DNA of 12,500 bases from Symbiodinium natans (taxonomy: Eukaryota > Sar > Dinophyceae > Suessiales > Symbiodiniaceae), in NCBI GenBank assembly GCA_905221605.1, contig CAJNDS010000240.1, positions 1 to 12,500 of the forward strand, written 5' to 3'. Under the pieces are notes generated by a model. It was given only the letters and a program-made list of their open reading frames with translations. It searched no databases and was not told the origin of the DNA. The position numbers and the translations under genes are program-made. Shown one piece after another: positions 7,633 through 12,500 of the stretch (positions are counted from its first letter, which is position 1; the number at the start of each line of letters is the position of its first letter).

Positions 7633-8034
7633 CTAGTACGGATTCTGAGCAGGCCGCCGCTGTGCTCTTGGCCTCACACTGCTCGACGATGGTCCTGGTA
7701 GCATGACTCTGATGCCTTGGTAGTGAAGAGTCCAGGTCAAGTAGTCCATCCGTTCAGAGAGAGCTTGGGTGTCGGAAAGACGATAGAGACGCTCGATGTG
7801 AGCACCATAGATCTGGGCACTCTGAGCGAGCTGAGTCACCTCTGCATTCAGTTGCCGGACTTGCCCATGTAGTCTGACCTGATCCCGTTGCATTTCCTCG
7901 ATGAGGCGAGCTTGAGCATCTATAAGCTTCTGGGCTTTACTTAGCGCAGTATCCAGCTCCCAAAGTGCCACTCGATCAGCCTCCGTGAAGATCCAGCCCT
8001 CTCTGGCATACATGCGTTCAGCTCGGTATGACAT
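7633..8034 (-). CDS. small coiled-coil protein (133 aa)
   Basis: No family is recognised by name. Residues ~22-86 form a plausible coiled coil, rich in L, A, Q and E with heptad-like spacing of hydrophobic residues (for example LSKAQKLIDAQARLIEEMQR, 31-50, and the following Q/L-rich stretch). A more polar segment with aromatic residues (YLTWTLHYQ, 98-106) follows, then a proline/serine linker and a short basic tail (RPRAQRRP, 121-128). Small coiled-coil proteins with a basic region resemble, in general architecture, the oligomerising ORF1 proteins of LINEs, but there is no RRM or zinc knuckle and the similarity is not evidence of homology. It lies 189 nt downstream of the 278-aa ORF in the same orientation. 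The ORF is short, but the overlapping plus-strand frames are weaker and its composition is protein-like. Confidence 0.6.
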   Translation of the reverse strand: MSYRAERMYAREGWIFTEADRVALWELDTALSKAQKLIDAQARLIEEMQRDQVRLHGQVRQLNAEVTQLAQSAQIYGAHIERLYRLSDTQALSERMDYLTWTLHYQGIRVMLPGPSSSSVRPRAQRRPAQNPY

Positions 8035-8167
8035 TGACTCTCTACTAGCCAGCTATGGGATTGATTGCGCGAGCAAGAAAGCTGCTAGGATAAGAGAAGA
8101 ACATATGCAGCTGGGAGAGGAAGGCAAGCTGAGGGACAAACCTGCGCTTATTGAAGGCAGTGCAGAA

Positions 8168-8178
8168 TTTTTTTTTTT
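8168..8178 (-). other. A11 run on the minus strand, possible retroelement poly(A) tail
   Basis: Eleven T on the plus strand (A11 on minus) lie 45 nt past the stop of the 278-aa ORF. Many LINEs end in an A-rich tail, so this may mark the 3' end of the RT-containing element. No AATAAA signal precedes it and no target-site duplication can be tested because the 5' end is outside the window. Confidence 0.3.
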
Positions 8179-8223
8179 GCCTCTATGTGGAAGGATCGTC
8201 TCTAGCTGAAGGTGCTCTATGAG

Positions 8224-9060
8224 CTAGCTGCTGCCGGATGCCTGCTTTGCAAGCGACTTAGCTGCTGGACTACGCTGAACGCTCCCTGGCCTTAGTGAGC
8301 CTTCAATGGCTGCCCAGACTGCATTGTCCGTGAGTCCGGACAGGGCTTGATGGAACTTACCCTTGAGATGTTGGAGTTGGACCTGGATGTGAACTCGAAC
8401 TGGGCCACCTGTCATCTTCTCAGCGATCGGACGTGAGGGCATGAGCCTGGAGATCAACTGTGGGTGCTGCGCGAGCTCCTCCAAGCACGTTTTGAGCAAT
8501 TGAACGACGTCATCTGCGGGGACTGCCCTTCGTGCAGTGTCATGCACCGTCTTGTCTTGCTCACTGCTCCACTGCTGGTAGACAAAGGCTGGAGCTTCGG
8601 TGTCCTTCACACGCACCACCCAACCCTCTTTCTCCGCATCCACTAGCACTTCTTCTTTAGTCTGGATCTGCTCTACTCTTTCTAAGGTCTGCTCCAAGAC
8701 CACTCTCATGGCTCGAGTTCTGAATGGAGTAGACAACTTCGAAGCGTCTTTGGACTTCTCCGCGTAGATGTTCGGTAGAATGGACAGCTCACCGGTGGTC
8801 AGGTACATGACCCAGCTCAGTTCCTGCTGAAGTGTATTCAGCGAGTCCTCATGGTTGATGGACAGCCTTGTTAGGGACTGTAGGACTTGTTCATTTGAAA
8901 CGCCTCGGCCAGTGCCCCGACCCCTTCCTTTGGCTTTCTGCTTTGGCATGTTCTTCGGTTCAGCCTGTCTGATCTTCTTGGTTGGAGAATCATCTTCATC
9001 TGGCTCATCCGCACGCTTGGACTTGGAGGGTGCTGACGATTGTGCAAAGGCCTGCCTCAT
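8224..9060 (-). CDS. hypothetical 278-aa protein with basic GR-rich N-terminus, second ORF after the RT
   Basis: I do not recognise a domain. The first ~55 residues are disordered and charged: an acidic patch (EPDEDD, 19-24), basic clusters that could be nuclear-localisation signals (TKKIRQ, 27-32; PKQKAKGRGRGTGRG, 39-53) and a GR-rich stretch typical of nucleic-acid binders. From about residue 55 the protein looks mainly helical, with no transmembrane segment. It starts only 16 nt after the RT stop and in a different frame (ATG-to-stop offset 19 nt). The start context is good (G at -3). The tight junction suggests that it belongs to the same element as the RT and is expressed from the same transcript by reinitiation or trans-splicing. 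An accessory RNA-binding role like ORF1p is a guess from composition only. That it is a real gene is supported by its length, position and intact frame. Confidence 0.75.
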   Translation of the reverse strand: MRQAFAQSSAPSKSKRADEPDEDDSPTKKIRQAEPKNMPKQKAKGRGRGTGRGVSNEQVLQSLTRLSINHEDSLNTLQQELSWVMYLTTGELSILPNIYAEKSKDASKLSTPFRTRAMRVVLEQTLERVEQIQTKEEVLVDAEKEGWVVRVKDTEAPAFVYQQWSSEQDKTVHDTARRAVPADDVVQLLKTCLEELAQHPQLISRLMPSRPIAEKMTGGPVRVHIQVQLQHLKGKFHQALSGLTDNAVWAAIEGSLRPGSVQRSPAAKSLAKQASGSS

Positions 9061-9076
9061 GGCTACCTAGCTGAGT

Positions 9077-12000
9077 CTATACTCTTACATAGAAGGCCAA
9101 GTAAGAACCTCGACATATTTGATCCGAGAGGAGCGTGGTGCGTCTTGGCGATTCACTATCATCAGCTAGGTACGCTACGCTCTCTCTCCAAAATCCCGCT
9201 CTGTAATGTCCAGAGTTCCAGTCTTCTCCGATATGAATGATAAAAGCATAGAGGCTAAAAGACACTGCTTCTGTTGAGGTTCCGTTATCGTGAAACATTG
9301 GCATCTCAAGAACTGTGTCCAGCGCTTGTGGGCGAGAAGTTTTGATTTGCTGATCAAATCTTTGAATTTGCAAGCAAATGATTCTTGTATCCGGAAGCAA
9401 GGCAAACACACTACCCCTGTTCGTCCATTGTGTGACTGATTGCTGAAGAGTCGAGAGTCCGTCCGGCGGCTCGGGTAGATACAGAATCAAGCCGCCTTTT
9501 TCCTCAACACTTATGCGTTCCTCCGGTGCTGAGATATGAACTCGCGCCTCCCATTTATCTGATGAAAGATCTGGAATACGCTGAGAGATATGCAGCAGAA
9601 ATTGTGATGCATCCTCCTGCCTGGGTCGTAATCGCCACCCTGCTAGCAGCGGACGAAGATGTCGCAACCTCCGAACATCCGCATGAGAGGATCTGCCATT
9701 CAGGGAACCTATTTCCATTAGGATGGAATTTAAGGAAGGATCTGGGAACAGTCCGTCTGACAAGAGAGAGAGAAGGATATGAACGACCGTGTGTGCATAG
9801 CAAAGTTGATGCGGATTATGATAAGCTAGACGCCAGGCAGCGTCTGGCATGGAAGCTGTGGGAGGTGCAATGGTTGAACGACCAGAGACGCTTGCAGAGT
9901 ATTTCAGCAAAGAAGCTCGGCTGCTGGAGGAAGCCTCCTGGGAGGAAGCCTCCCTGCCTCTCACCTGGCTAATTGGAGGATCTGCACGGAAGAGATCTGG
10001 CAGTTCCATAGGCTTGGCACAAGCTGCACTCATGGCGTATGTCTGAAGCAGAACCACACATTGCTCTGCATGGCGTACAGGAGCGTCTACCACAATGCGA
10101 CAATACCTACATTCCTCTTTTTTGTGCAGGAGGCGCTTATATGTGCGCATGTTGGCAAGAATGGATTCCGAGGACTGTGCCCAGAAAGCGGGATGAGCTT
10201 TCTGAATGTGCTGTTTCACTCCTTTGTGGCCAACAATATATTGCCCACAGAGACTGCAGTTCGTTAATAGATGCTGAGTGACATGTCTCTTTTTTAGTAG
10301 AAGATCAGGGTCCTTCTTAAGTTGTTCCTGCACGCTAGACTGATAGATCATAGCTATGCTTTCTGAGCTTGTACAGGATTTGGCTCTTTCTTTCAACTCG
10401 TGCAGCTGAGGGCAAATGCCTGACTCCACATGTCTGCGAAGTTGATGCATTGTGCGCAACTGCCTGTTGCATGCCACACATTGCGGAAGTCCTTTGCAGC
10501 TATGCACAGTGACCTGAAATTTTGGGCCTAGCTGATTCGCACGCTGTCCTCCATGCTTCACCAGAGTATGTTGCTGAAGACCCTTGACGCTGGAGAATTT
10601 CCGATCACACAGAGAGCACGGTACCTCCTGGACTGCCTCGGTCAGGTCCAGTTGCATGCACTGAAGCTCCTGTTGCAGCGCAACAATCCTACCTCTAAGT
10701 CCCAGATACCACTGTATGTTCTGATCCGGGTTGTGCTTCTGACAGGCATCTAGTGCGTCTTGATAGTTTTTCATCTGGCTGATCAAAACTGCTTGAGGAG
10801 TCTGAACCTTATATTGCTCGAACAGAGTCTTCGTGTCAATGTGGCTGTAGTGCTGATGTTGCTCAAAGATGGATCTTAGCATCCTCGAGTATTTACTCTG
10901 GAGCTTCTGAAGACCTGATGAAGTGATGCCTGTGGCCACAAGCCCATGCAAGAGTGAGGATTCCACATAGACCCTCCAGATCTCCAACTTCTTTGAAGCA
11001 TCCAGGGCCTTAGTGGAGCACAGGATGTGTCGAAGTAGCTCAAACTTGCCTTGAGCTTGGGCGATCCTATAGTCAACAGTCTGGTCTTTGTAGGATCCAT
11101 AGCTGAGCTGCACCCCTAGATATGTTAGTTTGTGATGAATCGGAATCTTATGTCCTGAGGGAAGGACGATGTGCAACTGCTTCTCTTTGCGCATCGTGTG
11201 CTTCTTGCGAAAGATGGACTGCTGAGTGCCCTGAACCATTAGCAAGGCTTTAGACTTCGTTGGATTGACTTCCAGCCCTACGTCCTCAAGAGACTGTAAG
11301 AGAGCCTCTATTCTGAGCAGGACTTTCTGAAGTTCAGGAAAGCTCGAGAAGGTTTCCTGAAGCAGGAAATCGTCCGCAAAGACCGTTAGGATGTCCCTAG
11401 CTTGCTTGCTATCTGGGCCCCATTTCTGCTCCATTCTGCTCATGACTAGAAGTGTCAGCGCAGACCACAATGCCGGGGCTAGCTTGCAACCTTGTTTGAT
11501 TCCTGAAGAAGTGGGAACTTGAAGCTCTAGTCCACTTGTGCCCATGTTGTAGGAGGTCTCACTGTGGAGTTGAACTACCAGTTCTTTCGTAACAGGGTCT
11601 ATTCCCAGGCGATCCAAGGCAACTAGCAGCTCATGTCTATTAACAGAATCAAAAGCCTTGCTCAAATCAACCGAAATAGTGAGTGCACCTGACAACTGAG
11701 CCTGCCTGGCTCCGCGTTGGGACTTGTGCAGGTCCCTGCGATGCTCTTGACGGAGCTGCTGCGCGAAATCGAGGTGCTGACATGCTTTCGCGATAGCGTC
11801 CCGCACCCCCCTCTGCCGTATATACGCAAACTGAGGTTGAAGCTGTGAGCTCACCTGCAGTGCTGGTGCAATGCGAGTTTTCACTGCGCCTGCTAGCACT
11901 TTTCCTGGCACGCTGATGACTCCTATGGGCCTCAGGTTTGGCATGGCGGTGGCTGGCTTGCCCTGCTTGGGGATCCATGCAATTCCAGGGTCCTTTAGAT

Positions 12001-12499
12001 AAGGGGAAATTTCTGATTGGGACACCTCAGAGTTGATTAGACCTGCTATGTGTTCGTGGGCTTCAGGACCTAGACCCTTCCAGGCTGATACTGGAGCTGA
12101 GGTGCTGGGGACTGCTTTCCCCACTGGCACTGTCTTGATTTGTGAGGATACCTGCAAGGCGGTGATCGCTGCTCTGGGCACAGCAGCTACTGATTGCAAA
12201 GGAGGACTTTTGGAGAAGATTTGACTCGAGTATTCGCGCATAGTTTTTAGTGAGGCCTCCGTATCAAGCGGCTCACCTGCTTGATCCCTTAGGTTGACTC
12301 TCTGCGCTGGGCGCCACGGAGCGAGTTTCCTGAGAGTATGAGCCAGTTTGTGGGATTGTTGCCTTTTATCTTCCTGGGCTTGTAGAAGCAACTGCTCTTG
12401 CTTCTCTAGCTTTCTTTGTTTTTGCTGTTTTTTGAAAGTCCGCGCCTCCTCCTTGATGTCCTCCACAAGCTTCTGGCATTCTGGATTATGCTCGGTTCC
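9077..12499 (-). CDS. LINE-type reverse transcriptase with C2H2-like zinc fingers and C-terminal USP-like peptidase (5'-partial)
   Basis: This is the polymerase protein of a non-LTR retrotransposon. Residues are counted from the GTG at 12466. That codon is not a convincing start: the frame stays open to the window edge, so the N-terminus (where an endonuclease would be expected) lies outside. A charged region (1-50) leads into the RT: NLRPIGVISVPGK (177-189), motif A VDLSKAFDSVN (266-276, D267), motif B SGIKQGCKLAP (321-331) and motif C FADD (363-366, D365/D366). Four Cys/His fingers follow: C617/C620/H633/H638, C663/C666/H679/C685, C737/C740/H753/H758 and C786/C789/H799/C803. The C-terminus resembles a C19 ubiquitin protease: Cys box around C889 (NPHQLCY), QEDASQFL (950-957), LQIQRF (1032-1037), GHY His box (H1087) and D1102/D1103. 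It is compact and shows no USP zinc ribbon. All motifs look intact. The RT assignment is secure; the USP assignment is strong by motif order but untested. Confidence 0.93.
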   Translation of the reverse strand, partial: GTEHNPECQKLVEDIKEEARTFKKQQKQRKLEKQEQLLLQAQEDKRQQSHKLAHTLRKLAPWRPAQRVNLRDQAGEPLDTEASLKTMREYSSQIFSKSPPLQSVAAVPRAAITALQVSSQIKTVPVGKAVPSTSAPVSAWKGLGPEAHEHIAGLINSEVSQSEISPYLKDPGIAWIPKQGKPATAMPNLRPIGVISVPGKVLAGAVKTRIAPALQVSSQLQPQFAYIRQRGVRDAIAKACQHLDFAQQLRQEHRRDLHKSQRGARQAQLSGALTISVDLSKAFDSVNRHELLVALDRLGIDPVTKELVVQLHSETSYNMGTSGLELQVPTSSGIKQGCKLAPALWSALTLLVMSRMEQKWGPDSKQARDILTVFADDFLLQETFSSFPELQKVLLRIEALLQSLEDVGLEVNPTKSKALLMVQGTQQSIFRKKHTMRKEKQLHIVLPSGHKIPIHHKLTYLGVQLSYGSYKDQTVDYRIAQAQGKFELLRHILCSTKALDASKKLEIWRVYVESSLLHGLVATGITSSGLQKLQSKYSRMLRSIFEQHQHYSHIDTKTLFEQYKVQTPQAVLISQMKNYQDALDACQKHNPDQNIQWYLGLRGRIVALQQELQCMQLDLTEAVQEVPCSLCDRKFSSVKGLQQHTLVKHGGQRANQLGPKFQVTVHSCKGLPQCVACNRQLRTMHQLRRHVESGICPQLHELKERAKSCTSSESIAMIYQSSVQEQLKKDPDLLLKKRHVTQHLLTNCSLCGQYIVGHKGVKQHIQKAHPAFWAQSSESILANMRTYKRLLHKKEECRYCRIVVDAPVRHAEQCVVLLQTYAMSAACAKPMELPDLFRADPPISQVRGREASSQEASSSSRASLLKYSASVSGRSTIAPPTASMPDAAWRLAYHNPHQLCYAHTVVHILLSLLSDGLFPDPSLNSILMEIGSLNGRSSHADVRRLRHLRPLLAGWRLRPRQEDASQFLLHISQRIPDLSSDKWEARVHISAPEERISVEEKGGLILYLPEPPDGLSTLQQSVTQWTNRGSVFALLPDTRIICLQIQRFDQQIKTSRPQALDTVLEMPMFHDNGTSTEAVSFSLYAFIIHIGEDWNSGHYRAGFWRESVAYLADDSESPRRTTLLSDQICRGSYLAFYVRV
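9926..9953. repeat. pair of GGAGG palindromes inside the RT-USP ORF
   Basis: Two copies of GGAGGAAGCCTCC (9926-9938 and 9941-9953) are separated by TG. On the minus strand they encode EASSQEASS (residues 839-847), in the linker between the zinc fingers and the USP-like domain. The 15-nt period keeps the frame. Confidence 0.92.
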
Positions 12500-12500
12500 A

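Noticed and set aside
3194-9953. CRISPR array
   Set aside because: The GGAGG palindromes are irregularly spaced over ~7 kb, lie partly within ORFs, and have no regular spacers or cas genes.
9526-9972. Plus-strand 148-codon frame
   Set aside because: Antisense to the USP-like domain, whose motifs fix the minus strand as coding.
12464-12466. GTG as the start codon of the RT ORF
   Set aside because: The frame is open upstream to the window edge and eukaryotic nuclear genes rarely start at GTG, so the ORF is treated as 5'-truncated.

Overview
The window looks like nuclear DNA of a microbial eukaryote with a large, repeat-rich genome. A dinoflagellate (Symbiodiniaceae-like) is the best guess. 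The reasons are a non-LTR (LINE-type) reverse transcriptase, several long intronless ORFs packed in one orientation, long trinucleotide microsatellites, and no bacterial-style promoters, operons or terminators. The organism is inferred from style only; no rRNA, spliced leader or housekeeping gene confirms it.

Layout. Positions 1 to about 1.3 kb hold no supportable gene, only a G-quadruplex motif and weak exon-like stretches. About 1.33-2.63 kb is a compound microsatellite: CTG/CTA, then degenerate CAA/CAG, then CAA/CAG/CAC, then a CAACAC hexamer array. It is broken by a ~250-bp island with coding character. From 2.64 to 4.29 kb there is noncoding DNA with short palindromic and inverted repeats.

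From 4.29 kb to the right edge, five ORFs lie head to tail on the minus strand. In transcription order they are: (1) a 5'-truncated reverse transcriptase with four C-terminal Cys/His zinc fingers and a C-terminal ubiquitin-specific-protease-like domain; (2) a 278-aa protein with a basic, GR-rich N-terminus, starting 16 nt after ORF 1 stops; (3) a 133-aa coiled-coil protein; (4) a 651-aa protein joining a PARP-like ADP-ribosyltransferase domain to a C-terminal Tpt1/KptA-type RNA 2'-phosphotransferase domain that keeps all four family catalytic residues; (5) a 184-aa helical protein of unknown function.

The simplest reading is one multi-ORF retroelement, or a LINE plus satellite ORFs, that carries ubiquitin- and ADP-ribose/RNA-end-processing activities alongside reverse transcription. 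The membership of ORFs 3-5 is inference: an A11 run (minus strand) after ORF 2 could instead mark the 3' end of the LINE.

A 13-nt palindrome, GGAGG-N3-CCTCC, recurs through 3.1-10 kb, often as pairs, both in spacers and inside two of the ORFs. Pairs in spacers are 13 nt apart, while pairs inside ORFs are 15 nt apart, which keeps the reading frame. This motif and the Tpt1 and USP domain acquisitions are the most notable features.
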